From the NCBI RefSeq assembly GCF_051055405.1, contig NZ_CP167068.1, forward strand, positions 1,054,001 to 1,118,000: 64,000 bases of DNA, read 5' to 3'. A program made the translations under genes and the position numbers. The stretch is from Pseudolachnospira sp051055405. GTDB lineage: Bacteria > Bacillota > Clostridia > Lachnospirales > Lachnospiraceae. Below the pieces are notes generated by a model, which was given only the letters and a program-made list of their open reading frames with translations, did no database searches and had not been told where the DNA came from. Positions 8,585 through 17,196 of this stretch are shown piece after piece; within the stretch, counting starts at the first letter, position 1, and every line of letters starts with the position of its first letter.

Positions 8585-9418
8585 ATGGAAACATGGAAGT
8601 TGGAGCTTTTATACTTGGGAAAAATGCGGTGTAAGAAACACCGAATGATTCGAACGGAGAACCGGGAAGAAACCATGGAGATACCTGTTACGGCGGTATT
8701 GCTGCGGCATCCCCAATATGGAAATATTTTATATGACACGGGAAATGCAGCCAATTGGGCTTCCTGCCTTCCGGAGCCGACCAGGCGGGATTTTCCGATA
8801 ACAGAGTGGATTTCAATCGAGTCTGCCTTACGGGAAAAGGGATTGTCCCCGGACGAGATCGACGTTTTGATTTTATCTCATCTGCACTTTGACCATGTAG
8901 GCGGCCTGCAGGAATTTGCAGGGACAAAGGCGGGCGGGGCAGTCCGCGTTTCTCGTTCGGAATTGTCCAATGCGCTGGTGAAGGCATTTACCGGATACGT
9001 AGGGGGCTATGTAAAAAGCTTGATTGACGTGCCTGGCATTACTTATATGCCGGTGGATCAGGAGATGGAACTATTTCCCGGATTGCGTTTGTTTTTGCAG
9101 CAAAGCCATGCTCCCGGTTTGATCGGTCTGGAAGTAAAAACAGAAGATTACGGAACCGTGCTCTGCGTCAGCGATGCGGTTTATCTTCAAGAAAGCGACG
9201 AAAAGCAGCTGCCGCCGGACAGCCCAAATCAGGAGGTGGCACGGGGGTTTCTGGAAAATTTAAAGGAACTTCGCCGGCGGAGACGAGAGACTGGGGCAGT
9301 GATTCTCTACGGCCATGATTGGAAACAAACGGAAGCGTGGGTGACAAAAAAGGCAGATCAGAGTGATTCGAGGAAAGACAATTCAGAAAACGTGGAACCC
9401 ACCTTCCACGGAAGGTAG
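8585..9418 (+). CDS. MBL-fold metallohydrolase (lactonase-like)
   Basis: A 277-residue metallo-beta-lactamase fold enzyme. The zinc motif HLHFDH (about 99-104) is complete, with later ligands in SHAPG, VSDAV and YGHDW, an arrangement seen in the AiiA/AttM N-acyl homoserine lactonase-like branch. The substrate is unknown; in Firmicutes these enzymes often act on lactones or thioesters. The last 25 residues are charged and look dispensable. A short palindrome (ACCTTCC/GGAAGGT) straddles the stop codon. The following gene starts 18 bases later and is probably co-transcribed. Confidence 0.8.
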   Translation: METWKLELLYLGKMRCKKHRMIRTENREETMEIPVTAVLLRHPQYGNILYDTGNAANWASCLPEPTRRDFPITEWISIESALREKGLSPDEIDVLILSHLHFDHVGGLQEFAGTKAGGAVRVSRSELSNALVKAFTGYVGGYVKSLIDVPGITYMPVDQEMELFPGLRLFLQQSHAPGLIGLEVKTEDYGTVLCVSDAVYLQESDEKQLPPDSPNQEVARGFLENLKELRRRRRETGAVILYGHDWKQTEAWVTKKADQSDSRKDNSENVEPTFHGR

Positions 9419-9436
9419 GGGAGGAGAAGCATAGAA

Positions 9437-10108
9437 ATGAGATGGAGAGGATTTCGAAAACATGGACCGATAGCCATTTTTATAGAGAAACCTACAAAGA
9501 AATCGAAAGAGAGGAAGCAGCGTTTTCGGGAATTTTTAGAATTAGCGAAGCAAGAGACGATTCCACGAGAACAGCCGGTAAGTAAGGAAGAGTGGACGGA
9601 GCGCCTGTGCGTATTTTATGGAGCGAAAGAAGTGCCGATTACAAGGAGCCAGGAGTGGTGCCTGAAACGAAATATAATCCCGAATTTTTTTCCGGAGCTG
9701 CTGCCGTTTCCCGTCCAGCCTCCAAAAGGAGCTGGAAAGAGAGCGATTTTAGACTGGGCGGAGAGAGAAGAAAAGGAAAATGGAGCCTTTATCGATCAGC
9801 TTCAACCGGAAAAAATTGGGCTGCGCTTCCATGTACATCAGATTCCGGAAGAGAAAAAGCAGAGATATCTGGAAGAGGGAGAGAACTTGGAGCAAGATTT
9901 ACTTGTTCTATGGGAGGAAAAGACGAGATATATGATGGTAACAGGGCCTGGAAATGGAAAACTGGCCGATGAGCTGATGATCTGGAGAGGCGTTACCCAG
10001 GAAGATATCGATCAGGAAACGCCAGTGTTTTTTTCCTATGTGTCTGCCTTGAGAAACGCTGGATTATTGAAATCATCCGAAGAAATGGAAGGAGGAGAAA
10101 AAATATAA
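9437..10108 (+). CDS. Uncharacterised charged protein downstream of the MBL hydrolase
   Basis: I do not recognise this 223-residue protein. It is rich in Lys, Arg and Glu, has no signal peptide or membrane span, and shows no catalytic motif that I can name. A GGAGAAG site precedes the ATG, and the gap from the hydrolase gene is only 18 bases, so the two likely form one transcript. Codon use looks similar to its neighbours, which argues for a real gene. A clear promoter for the next operon lies after it. Confidence 0.6.
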   Translation: MRWRGFRKHGPIAIFIEKPTKKSKERKQRFREFLELAKQETIPREQPVSKEEWTERLCVFYGAKEVPITRSQEWCLKRNIIPNFFPELLPFPVQPPKGAGKRAILDWAEREEKENGAFIDQLQPEKIGLRFHVHQIPEEKKQRYLEEGENLEQDLLVLWEEKTRYMMVTGPGNGKLADELMIWRGVTQEDIDQETPVFFSYVSALRNAGLLKSSEEMEGGEKI

Positions 10109-10291
10109 AAATAATTCAGAAAAATTTAGCCGTCTATTTGGCTGGATTTTTTTTGCGATGCGGCAGAGCGCAGAAAGCAGAACTTATAACGGTTTGAAAA
10201 TAACGATATACGATTCCTGGATAAATATATCCAATGTATGTTTTCATAAGTATTTTCAATATGAAACCTATATTTTTTATGTGCAAATTCG

Positions 10292-10320
10292 TTGCATTTT
10301 AAGACAAGCGTGTGTATAAT
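10292..10320 (+). promoter_or_regulatory. Promoter of the citDEF operon
   Basis: TTGCAT (10292-10297), an exact 17-bp spacer and a perfect TATAAT (10315-10320), about 60 bases before citD. The rest of the 273-base gap is AT-rich with no other recognisable signal. Confidence 0.8.
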
Positions 10321-10381
10321 GGTAGTGTTTAAAAATGATTTGCCCCTGTGTGGGTGGATAAAACAATGAGGAGGATATCTC

Positions 10382-10702
10382 ATGGAAGTGAAAGGCACGG
10401 CGATGGCTGGAACGCTGGAATCCAGTGATGCCCAGGTTACAGTGGAGCCTGGCACCAATGGAATCGAGCTGACCATCGAAAGCAGCGTAATCAATCAGTA
10501 TGGGAGAAAGATTCGCGCGACGATTTTGGGAACCCTGGAGCGTTTAGACGTGAAGAACGCAAAGGTGACCGTAGTGGATAAGGGCGCACTGGACTGCACT
10601 CTGAAGGCAAGAGTGGAGGGCGCCGTGTTCCGCGCATCCGGCTACAGTGAGGATGAGATCTGCGCCGGCAAAAAGTTACCGTGGGGAGGTGCGATCCAAT
10701 AA
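10382..10702 (+). CDS. citD: Citrate lyase acyl carrier protein (gamma subunit)
   Basis: A 106-residue carrier that holds the phosphoribosyl-dephospho-CoA thioester during citrate cleavage. The N-terminal AGTLESSD motif places the modified serine at residue 14, the same position as in the Klebsiella protein. The later QYGRKIRATI segment is also typical. Its stop overlaps the citE start (TAATG). It is the substrate of the CitXG enzyme encoded at 430-1815. Confidence 0.95.
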   Translation: MEVKGTAMAGTLESSDAQVTVEPGTNGIELTIESSVINQYGRKIRATILGTLERLDVKNAKVTVVDKGALDCTLKARVEGAVFRASGYSEDEICAGKKLPWGGAIQ

Positions 10703-11601
10703 TGAATCCGAATTTAAATCGTTTAAGAAGAAGTATGATGTTCCTGAACGCTCAGAAGCCCAGTCTGATCAAGGACCCTTATATTTATAAACCCGATTCC
10801 ATCATGCTGGATCTGGAAGACGCCGTAGCGGAGAATCAGAAAGATGCCGCTCGTTATTCCCTGTATCATGCATTGAAGGAGATCGACTACCGCGGTGTAG
10901 AGCGCGTGGTTCGTATCAATGGACTGGAAACCCCTCACTGGAAGGAAGACGTGCGTGTCTGCGTAGCGGGACGCTGTGATTCCATCCGTATTTCTAAGAC
11001 CGAGAGCGCTGCCGACGTACTGGCGGTACAGGCGGAGATGGAAAAGGCAGAGGAAGAGTTTGGCGTAGAAAAGGGCTCTATCCTGCTGATGGCTGCCTTG
11101 GAGTCCTGCAAAGGCGTATTGAATGCGTACGAAATTTGTATGTCTTCCCCTCTTTTGTTTGGCGTGGCTCTGTCCGGCGGCGACTATACGAAAGATCTTC
11201 AGACCAAGATTACCGGCACCGGCGTAGAGCTGATGGGCGCGAGACAGTCCATGATCATTGCGGCTCGTGCGGCAGGCAAGCAGTGTTTTGATACCGTATT
11301 CACCAACTTGGACGATATGGAAGGCTTCCGTAAAGAAGTTGAGATGATCAAGATGATGGGCTTTGACGGCAAATCTATCGTAAACCCGAGACAGATCGCC
11401 GTAACCCATGAGATCTTTACGCCTACCGAAAAGGAAATCATCTTTGCGGAGAAGGTCGTGAAGGAAGTCGATGAAAAGAAAGCAAAGGGCATTGGCGTAT
11501 TTACCGTAGACGGTAAGATGATCGATATTGCATTCTACCCGGGTGCCAAGAGAACGATCGAGATGGCCAAGGCTGCCGGCGTATATGAGGGGGACTTATA
11601 A
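10702..11601 (+). CDS. citE: Citrate lyase beta subunit (citryl-ACP lyase)
   Basis: A 299-residue TIM-barrel lyase that splits citryl-ACP into oxaloacetate and acetyl-ACP. Family motifs include SIMLDLEDAV near the N-terminus, ERVVRINGLETP, and the metal-binding GGDYTKDL region. The ATG at 10702 overlaps the citD stop, is preceded by GTGGGGAGG and gives the family length, so it is preferred over an upstream in-frame GTG. The next start lies two bases after its stop, indicating tight coupling. Confidence 0.95.
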   Translation: MNPNLNRLRRSMMFLNAQKPSLIKDPYIYKPDSIMLDLEDAVAENQKDAARYSLYHALKEIDYRGVERVVRINGLETPHWKEDVRVCVAGRCDSIRISKTESAADVLAVQAEMEKAEEEFGVEKGSILLMAALESCKGVLNAYEICMSSPLLFGVALSGGDYTKDLQTKITGTGVELMGARQSMIIAARAAGKQCFDTVFTNLDDMEGFRKEVEMIKMMGFDGKSIVNPRQIAVTHEIFTPTEKEIIFAEKVVKEVDEKKAKGIGVFTVDGKMIDIAFYPGAKRTIEMAKAAGVYEGDL

Positions 11602-11602
11602 A

Positions 11603-13165
11603 ATGATTAATGCGGTTGGAAGAGATATTCCTGAAAAAGTATTAAAGGATACTGGTATGCAAGTATTCCAGGGAGCTTATGCCCGTCATAATCAGACTTA
11701 CAAGAAGGCAGCTCCCACGGTTCGCGGCGTGGTGGACCCCAAAGAAAGCAAGATGGTAAGTTCCATCGCGGAAGTTTTGAAAAAGTGCGGAATTAAAGAT
11801 GGTATGACCCTTTCCTTCCATCACCATTTCCGGGAAGGCGACTATGTGGTAAACATGGTCATGGAAGAAGTTCATAAGATGGGCATCAAGGACATCACGA
11901 TCTGCGCCAGCTCCCTTGGAAAGGCTCACAATCCCATCGTTCCGATGATCGAGGACGGCACGGTTACCGGCATTCAGTCTTCCGGCGTTCGCGGCAAGAT
12001 CGGCGAAGCGATCTCCACCGGTAAGCTGAAAGGCTACGCGATCATGCGTTCCCACGGCGGACGTGTGCGCGCCATCGAGGAGGGCGACGTTCATATCGAT
12101 ATCGCTTTCATCGGCGCTCCGACCTGCGATGAGTACGGCAACATGAGAGCCGTTGGCGGAAAGAGCGATTGCGGCGTTCTGTCTTATGCAGTGGTAGATG
12201 CCATGTATGCGGACAAAGTAGTTGCCGTTACCGATACGCTGGTTCCTTATCCGAATTTGCCGGCCAGCATTTCTCAGGTATACGTGGACTATGTTGTGAA
12301 GGTAGACGAGATCGGTAATCCGGCGAAGATTGCTACCGGCGCTGCAAAGCCCACTACGGATGTTCGTAAGATTATGATGGCAAACTACTGCACGCAGTTT
12401 GTAATCAATACTCCTTATTTCAAGAATGGTTTCACCTATCAGACCGGTGTCGGCGGAGCTTCCATTGCTTCCACGATTTCCTTGGGCGAGATCATGAGAG
12501 AAAGAGGAATCAAGATGGGCCTTGGCCTTGGCGGTATCGCAGGTCCGATGTGCAAACTGCTGGAGGAAGGCCTGATTGAGAAACTGGTGGATACCCAGGA
12601 CTTTGACCTGACTGCCATCGAGTCCATCAAAAACAATCCGAATCACTTTGAGATCACCGGTTCGGAGTATGCGAACCCGATGAACAAGGGCGCTTATGTA
12701 AATCAGCTGGATTTCGTGATTTTGGCTTCCTTGGAAGTTGACGTAAACTTCAACTGCAACGTAGTGGTAGATTCCAACGGTATGGTTACCGGCGCCCAGG
12801 GCGGACATCCGGACACTGCTGCCGGCGCGAAATGCACGATCGTAATTGCTCCGCTGCTGCAGGGACGTACTCCGGCGATCTGCACCAACGTGACCACAGT
12901 TACCACGCCTGGTGAGACGGTTGACGTTGTTATTACGGACTATGGTATTGCCATTAACCCTCGCCGTCAGGATCTGATCGAGGCTATGAAGGATGTGAAG
13001 CTGCCGTTTAAGACGATTGAGGAGCTGCGCGATATTGCATACTCCATCGTTGGCGAGCCGGATCCGGTAGAGTTTGGCGACAGAGTTGTCGGCATCATCG
13101 AGAGCCGCGACGGTACGATCATCGACGTAGTACGGGAGATCAAACCTTTTGAATTTGAGGATTGA
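11603..13165 (+). CDS. citF: Citrate lyase alpha subunit (citrate:acetyl-ACP transferase)
   Basis: A 520-residue CoA-transferase-family subunit that exchanges citrate for acetate on the carrier protein. Segments such as SFHHHFREGDYVVN, GAPTCDEYGN and GGHPDTAAGAKC are characteristic. The ATG at 11603 (MINAVGRD), preceded by AGGGGG, is used rather than an upstream in-frame start lying inside citE. The operon ends here with a strong terminator. No citrate lyase ligase (citC), citrate transporter or oxaloacetate decarboxylase follows in this window. Confidence 0.95.
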   Translation: MINAVGRDIPEKVLKDTGMQVFQGAYARHNQTYKKAAPTVRGVVDPKESKMVSSIAEVLKKCGIKDGMTLSFHHHFREGDYVVNMVMEEVHKMGIKDITICASSLGKAHNPIVPMIEDGTVTGIQSSGVRGKIGEAISTGKLKGYAIMRSHGGRVRAIEEGDVHIDIAFIGAPTCDEYGNMRAVGGKSDCGVLSYAVVDAMYADKVVAVTDTLVPYPNLPASISQVYVDYVVKVDEIGNPAKIATGAAKPTTDVRKIMMANYCTQFVINTPYFKNGFTYQTGVGGASIASTISLGEIMRERGIKMGLGLGGIAGPMCKLLEEGLIEKLVDTQDFDLTAIESIKNNPNHFEITGSEYANPMNKGAYVNQLDFVILASLEVDVNFNCNVVVDSNGMVTGAQGGHPDTAAGAKCTIVIAPLLQGRTPAICTNVTTVTTPGETVDVVITDYGIAINPRRQDLIEAMKDVKLPFKTIEELRDIAYSIVGEPDPVEFGDRVVGIIESRDGTIIDVVREIKPFEFED

Positions 13166-13199
13166 TGAATCGACTTTCATGAGAATATAAGAATAGAAG

Positions 13200-13246
13200 G
13201 CCACCGTTTTATCCCAGAGAGAACTGGATAAGGCGGTGGCTTTTTG
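13200..13246 (+). terminator. Terminator of citDEF
   Basis: GCCACCG (13200-13206) pairs with CGGTGGC (13234-13240), the inner TTATCC pairs with GGATAA, and a T-run follows. Confidence 0.92.
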
Positions 13247-13255
13247 TCGGTTGGG

Positions 13256-13494
13256 TTCTAAAGTAAAAATACCTCAGTGTAAAAAGGCGCAGAATATTTT
13301 GTATTTGCAGGAGCGTTAGTACTTCTTCGATTCCGGGAATTTGTATTATGAGCAAAAATAAGACTGTTTGAGCGCAGCGAGTTTCTTATTTTTGCGAATG
13401 CTTTTTACAAATTTCCAGAATCCTAGAAGTACTTGCTCCGAAACCCTACAAAATATTTTGCGCCTTTTTACACTGAGGTATTTTTACTTCAGAA
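13256..13494. repeat. 239-bp near-perfect palindrome (long intergenic inverted repeat)
   Basis: Two arms of about 107-110 bases (13256-13362 and 13385-13494) are inverse complements with few mismatches and small bulges, around a 22-base centre. The outer roughly 43 bases (from AAGTAAAAATACC at 13261 to GGTATTTTTACTT at 13477-13489) match with a single difference. An inner stem pairs GCAAAAATAAG (13352) with CTTATTTTTGC (13385). It contains no credible reading frame and no target-site duplication was seen. It fills most of the 512-base gap between citF and the VanW gene. It may be a palindromic repeat family member or a large RNA hairpin. Confidence 0.85.
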
Positions 13495-13590
13495 TGTACC
13501 GGCACATGGAATTTTTGGAAGAGATTTTAATACATTGGTAAAGCAGGAAAAACAACACATTTTTAACAAGAAATTTGCAGGGATTGGAGA

Positions 13591-13619
13591 TTGCATCCCT
13601 CTTTATTTTGTGTTAAACT
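13591..13619 (+). promoter_or_regulatory. Promoter of the VanW-family gene
   Basis: TTGCAT (13591-13596), a 17-bp spacer and TAAACT (13614-13619), located between the palindrome and the start codon at 13678. Confidence 0.55.
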
Positions 13620-13677
13620 AAAACGGACAGATTGTCGAAATATAGCGAAATAAGTTGGATGTGCAGGGGGACATCAA

Positions 13678-15210
13678 ATGAAAAAGGGATTGGGACTTTT
13701 GCTTTTAGCAGCAGCGGTGGGAGTGATTTCCTGGGGAACACCGGTTTATGCGGCAAGCGAAGAAGAGGTAGTGATTGAAACCGGCGTCTGTGCTGGGGAT
13801 GTAGACTTAAGTGGGCTGACCGTGGAAGAGGCAAAGGAAAAATTGGACGCCCACTATCAGCAGTTGGCGCAGTCGACTTTTACGGTAACTGCGGATGGTC
13901 GTCCCGTAGAGACGACCTTGGCGCAGCTTGGGCTTTCCTGGGATTCCGAATCTGTAGCGAAAGAAGCGGCCCAGCAGGGAAAGAGCGGATCGATTTTAAA
14001 CCGTTATAAAGCGAAGAAGGATTTGGAAAGTGGGGCAGTCAATTTGACCGTTCCTTATTCTTTTGATACAAAAGCAGTAGCCGCCTTTGTAGGAGTTCAG
14101 GTAGCTGCCCTTGATACCCCGCCGAAGGATGCGACGCTTACCCGTGAGAACGGAGCGTTTGTCATAACCGATGAGGTCAATGGTTTGCAGACCAACAAAG
14201 TGGAAACCGTAAAGGCGGTGGAAGCGGCATTTGCAGAGCAGCTCGGTGAGAATATGACGGTGGAAGCCATTGCGGAAGTGACAAAACCGGAATGTACCGC
14301 GGAGGTGCTGGGGCAGATTCAAGATTTGTTGGGAGAATGCACGACGAGTGTTTCCGGAACCGAGGCCCGTTATACCAATGTAAAGGTTGCCTCTGGAAAT
14401 ATCAATGGAAAGGTACTGATGCCAGGAGAATCGGCTTCCGCTAGTTCCATGATGAAAAAGAGAACGCCGGAAAACGGTTATAAAAAAGCCCCTCAGTACG
14501 TGGATGGAAAATCGGAGGACGCTTATGGCGGCGGTGTCTGCCAGGTATCTTCAACTCTCTACAATGCTCTTTTGAGAGCAGAGATTCAGATTGACGAGAG
14601 ACATCCCCATTCGATGCTGATCTCTTATTTGAAGCCTTCCCAGGACGCTGCCATTGCGGACGGCGCCAAGGATTTACGTTTTACGAATAATACGGAACAT
14701 CCCATTTATATTGAAGCATATTGTTCTGACCGAAAGTTGACTTTTAATGTCTATGGCGTAGAGACCAGGCCTTCCAACCGGAAGGTAACTTACGAGTCCC
14801 ATACGGTATATCGGAATCAGCCGGCGGATATCATAAAGTATGATCCGACCATGCCCATTGGCTATACGTCCCCGACAGGGCAGCGCCATCCCAATGCGAA
14901 GTCTTATCTGGAAAAGGTCGTTTACGTGGACGGAGTGGAGGTCAGCCGGGAGCGGCTGCATACGGATACGTATAGCAGTTCGGTCAAAACGATTGTTCAG
15001 GGTACGGGAGGCGTAGATCCCAATGCGCCGGTCGTTCCTACGCCGGAACCGACACCAACACCAACACCAACACCGACACCGGAACCGACGCCAACGCCGG
15101 AGCCGACGCCAACACCGGAGCCGGAGCCAACACCGGAGCCGACGCCAACGCCGGAGCCCGAACCGCAGCCGGAAGCGCCCGGGCCGGAGGAAGGTGGAGA
15201 AGGGATTTAA
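13678..15210 (+). CDS. Secreted VanW-family protein with Pro-Thr-Glu tail
   Basis: A 510-residue exported protein. Residues 1-25 form a signal peptide ending near PVYAAS. The middle (about 35-230) resembles the peptidoglycan-binding (YoaR-type) domain that often precedes VanW. The VanW domain contains GGGVCQVSSTLYNA (about 284-297) and HPHSMLISYL. The C-terminal 60 residues are a low-complexity run of PTPEPTPTP-like repeats, probably crossing or binding the cell wall. VanW proteins were first seen in vancomycin-resistance clusters, but their molecular role is unclear and there are no van genes here. Confidence 0.87.
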   Translation: MKKGLGLLLLAAAVGVISWGTPVYAASEEEVVIETGVCAGDVDLSGLTVEEAKEKLDAHYQQLAQSTFTVTADGRPVETTLAQLGLSWDSESVAKEAAQQGKSGSILNRYKAKKDLESGAVNLTVPYSFDTKAVAAFVGVQVAALDTPPKDATLTRENGAFVITDEVNGLQTNKVETVKAVEAAFAEQLGENMTVEAIAEVTKPECTAEVLGQIQDLLGECTTSVSGTEARYTNVKVASGNINGKVLMPGESASASSMMKKRTPENGYKKAPQYVDGKSEDAYGGGVCQVSSTLYNALLRAEIQIDERHPHSMLISYLKPSQDAAIADGAKDLRFTNNTEHPIYIEAYCSDRKLTFNVYGVETRPSNRKVTYESHTVYRNQPADIIKYDPTMPIGYTSPTGQRHPNAKSYLEKVVYVDGVEVSRERLHTDTYSSSVKTIVQGTGGVDPNAPVVPTPEPTPTPTPTPTPEPTPTPEPTPTPEPEPTPEPTPTPEPEPQPEAPGPEEGGEGI

Positions 15211-15245
15211 TTTCCTTCCATGAGAGATATATACAGTTAAGTTAG

Positions 15246-15283
15246 AAAAGGCGGCGGCCACTTTATGGGTGGCAGCCGCTTTT
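15246..15283. terminator. Terminator between the VanW and DUF4180 genes
   Basis: AAAAGGCGGC pairs with GCCGCTTTT around an inner GGCCAC/GTGGC stem. A-run and T-run flank it, so it may work in both directions. The next start codon (15297) is very close behind it. Confidence 0.75.
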
Positions 15284-15296
15284 GTAGGAAGTGAGA

Positions 15297-15665
15297 ATGA
15301 ATATGGAGTATTTGAAAGTAGATGGAAGCGATATCGCTGTTGTTTCCAGTGATGAGAAGATAATTGTAGATGTACAATCCGCCTTAGATTTGGCAATGTC
15401 CGTTCGGTATGAAACGGGCGCAAGCAAAATTGTAATAAGTAAAACTGCAGTATGCGAAGAGTTTTTCATTTTAAGCACGGGTATAGCAGGCGAAATACTT
15501 CAAAAGTTTATGAATTACCATGTGAAAACAGCTATTTATGGCGATTACTCAAAGTATACCAGCAAACCTTTGAAAGATTTTATCTATGAATCCAATCATG
15601 GCCATGATTTCTTTTTTGTCGCAACGAAGGAAGAGGCGATACAAAAACTAAGGGAAATGGGATAA
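15297..15665 (+). CDS. DUF4180-family protein
   Basis: A 122-residue small soluble protein of the DUF4180 family, recognised from the length and segments such as KIIVDVQSALDLAMSV, KTAIYGDYSKYTSKPLKDFI and DFFFVATKEEA. Its function is not known; related folds occur in STAS-like proteins. ATG 15297 fits the AGGAAG site; ATG 15303 is an alternative. The gene follows closely on a terminator, so it must use a promoter inside or near that hairpin, or rely on read-through. Confidence 0.72.
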   Translation: MNMEYLKVDGSDIAVVSSDEKIIVDVQSALDLAMSVRYETGASKIVISKTAVCEEFFILSTGIAGEILQKFMNYHVKTAIYGDYSKYTSKPLKDFIYESNHGHDFFFVATKEEAIQKLREMG

Positions 15666-15718
15666 GAAAATTAGAATCAAAAGTTTTTTGATTTCTTCCC
15701 AAATGAAATAAAGCGTGT

Positions 15719-15724
15719 TATAAT
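15719..15724 (+). promoter_or_regulatory. Probable -10 element of the GNAT gene
   Basis: A perfect TATAAT lies 35 bases before the start at 15759. No convincing -35 hexamer is seen at normal spacing. Confidence 0.45.
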
Positions 15725-15758
15725 ATGACTTGAGATATAGGAATTAGAAAGGGGGACC

Positions 15759-16265
15759 ATGATGTTAGAAAATTTAGTCATGCGCGATGCAGAAGAAAAA
15801 GACGTGCCGGTCATGTTTCAATTTGCTAAGGAACTGGCAGAGTACGAGGGAATGAGCGAAGAGATGGTCGCCACCGAAGAGTCTTATCGGGAATGGATTT
15901 TTAAAAAGAAGTTTGCCCGCGCAAAAATTGCGGAATTAGATGGCAAGCCGGTTGGATGGATGGTATATTGGTGTACATTTTCGACTTTCCTTGGAAAAAG
16001 CGGTATCTTCCTAGAAGATTTGTACGTAAGTCCCCAATACCGGAGACAAGGAATTGGAACAGCGATGCTTCAATATCTGGCCAAGCGAGTGGTAGAAAAT
16101 GGATGTGGTCGTCTGGAATGGGGCTGCCAGGATTGGAATGCGCCGACCATTCGATTTTATAAATCCTTTGGAGCCAAAGCGATGCGTCAGTGGAGCAGCT
16201 ACCGTCTGGATGGGGATGCCTTGTTACAACTAGCTGGTGTACCGACAGAGGATGGAGAAAAGTGA
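15759..16265 (+). CDS. GNAT-family N-acetyltransferase
   Basis: A 168-residue acetyltransferase that transfers acetyl from acetyl-CoA to an amine. The acetyl-CoA loop is visible as YRRQGIGTAML (about 104-114), preceded by FLEDLYVSPQ and followed by NAPTIRFYKSFGA. The pattern resembles the diamine (spermidine/spermine-type) N-acetyltransferase branch. Start codons ATG ATG follow a GGGGG-rich site. The next gene starts two bases after its stop, so the two are probably translationally coupled. Confidence 0.82.
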   Translation: MMLENLVMRDAEEKDVPVMFQFAKELAEYEGMSEEMVATEESYREWIFKKKFARAKIAELDGKPVGWMVYWCTFSTFLGKSGIFLEDLYVSPQYRRQGIGTAMLQYLAKRVVENGCGRLEWGCQDWNAPTIRFYKSFGAKAMRQWSSYRLDGDALLQLAGVPTEDGEK

Positions 16266-16267
16266 CG

Positions 16268-17137
16268 ATGGATTTGTTAGGAGAACTGCGAATGGATGCC
16301 GGAGAATTTTTTCGGCATGCAGAAGAAAATCGAGTGGATTCTGCTTATGCGCTTCGAAGAGAACTGGCAGGAATGGTGATCTATGAAGAGCCGATATTTG
16401 CAGTGGCGGATGCCGGAGATCCTTTATTTGAGGGCCTAAAGCAGGCGACTGCCATCGGCCCTCATTTTTTGACTCCTGTGGAATGGCTGGCGTCGGCGCA
16501 GACGGTTCTCGCCTATTTTTTGCCTTTTTCTGAACCGGTACGGCGCAGCAACCGGAGCCACCCCTGCCATCCCTCCACGGAGTGGCAGCACGGGCGGATT
16601 GAAGGTGAATTGATGAATACTGCTTTCCGGCGCTATTTGGTCCGCTGGTTAAACGAGCGGAGCTATGACGCCATGATTCCAGGCGATGATCCGAGATATC
16701 AGGTGCAGGAGCCGGTCAGCAGTAACTGGTCGGAACGCCATGCGGCTTTTATCGCTGGATTGGGAACCTTTGGCATGTCCAAAGGACTGATCACAGAAAA
16801 AGGGATTGCCGGCCGGGTGGGAACGGTGATTACCTCCGCGCTGCTTCCCGTTACTCCGCGCCCTTATCGAGATCTATATGAGTATTGCAGCCGCTGCGGC
16901 GCATGTGCCAAGCGCTGCCCCGCGGGAGCGATCACTCCGGGCTCGGACCTTCATGTTTGTAAAAGTAACGTAGTGTGTGGAGAGTTTTTGCAGCCTTTAA
17001 AGGATTTATCTGCTGCTGGCGGCGATACGAGGCCATTGGAGGAGCAAGACGATTACCGTCCGGAAAAAATGCGGGTTCGTTTTGGATGTGGAAAATGTCA
17101 GGTAGGCGTTCCTTGTGAAAAGCAGATTCCGAAATAA
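16268..17137 (+). CDS. QueG-like 4Fe-4S protein
   Basis: A 289-residue iron-sulfur protein distantly related to epoxyqueuosine reductase. The central ERHAAFIAGLGTFGMSKGLIT segment corresponds to the cofactor domain, and CSRCGACAKRCPAGAI (about 206-221) is a ferredoxin motif. A second cysteine group, CGKCQVGVPC, lies at the C-terminus (about 276-285). Start 16268 is chosen because longer in-frame starts lie inside the preceding gene. It is shorter than true QueG and lacks the HEAT repeats, so the reaction is uncertain. Confidence 0.75.
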   Translation: MDLLGELRMDAGEFFRHAEENRVDSAYALRRELAGMVIYEEPIFAVADAGDPLFEGLKQATAIGPHFLTPVEWLASAQTVLAYFLPFSEPVRRSNRSHPCHPSTEWQHGRIEGELMNTAFRRYLVRWLNERSYDAMIPGDDPRYQVQEPVSSNWSERHAAFIAGLGTFGMSKGLITEKGIAGRVGTVITSALLPVTPRPYRDLYEYCSRCGACAKRCPAGAITPGSDLHVCKSNVVCGEFLQPLKDLSAAGGDTRPLEEQDDYRPEKMRVRFGCGKCQVGVPCEKQIPK

Positions 17138-17142
17138 AAAGA

Positions 17143-17180
17143 AGCGAGAGGAGGCGGATTTGGCCGTTCCTCTCGCTTTC
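17143..17180. terminator. Bidirectional terminator between convergent genes
   Basis: A 10-bp stem (17143-17152 with 17168-17177) with an A-run before and T-rich sequence after separates two converging genes. Confidence 0.85.
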
Positions 17181-17196
17181 TGAATAAGATAGAAGC

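Noticed and set aside
11642..13204. A 520-residue open frame on the minus strand
   Set aside because: It lies entirely antisense to citF, has no ribosome-binding site of note and its sequence matches no family; it is a codon-use shadow of citF.
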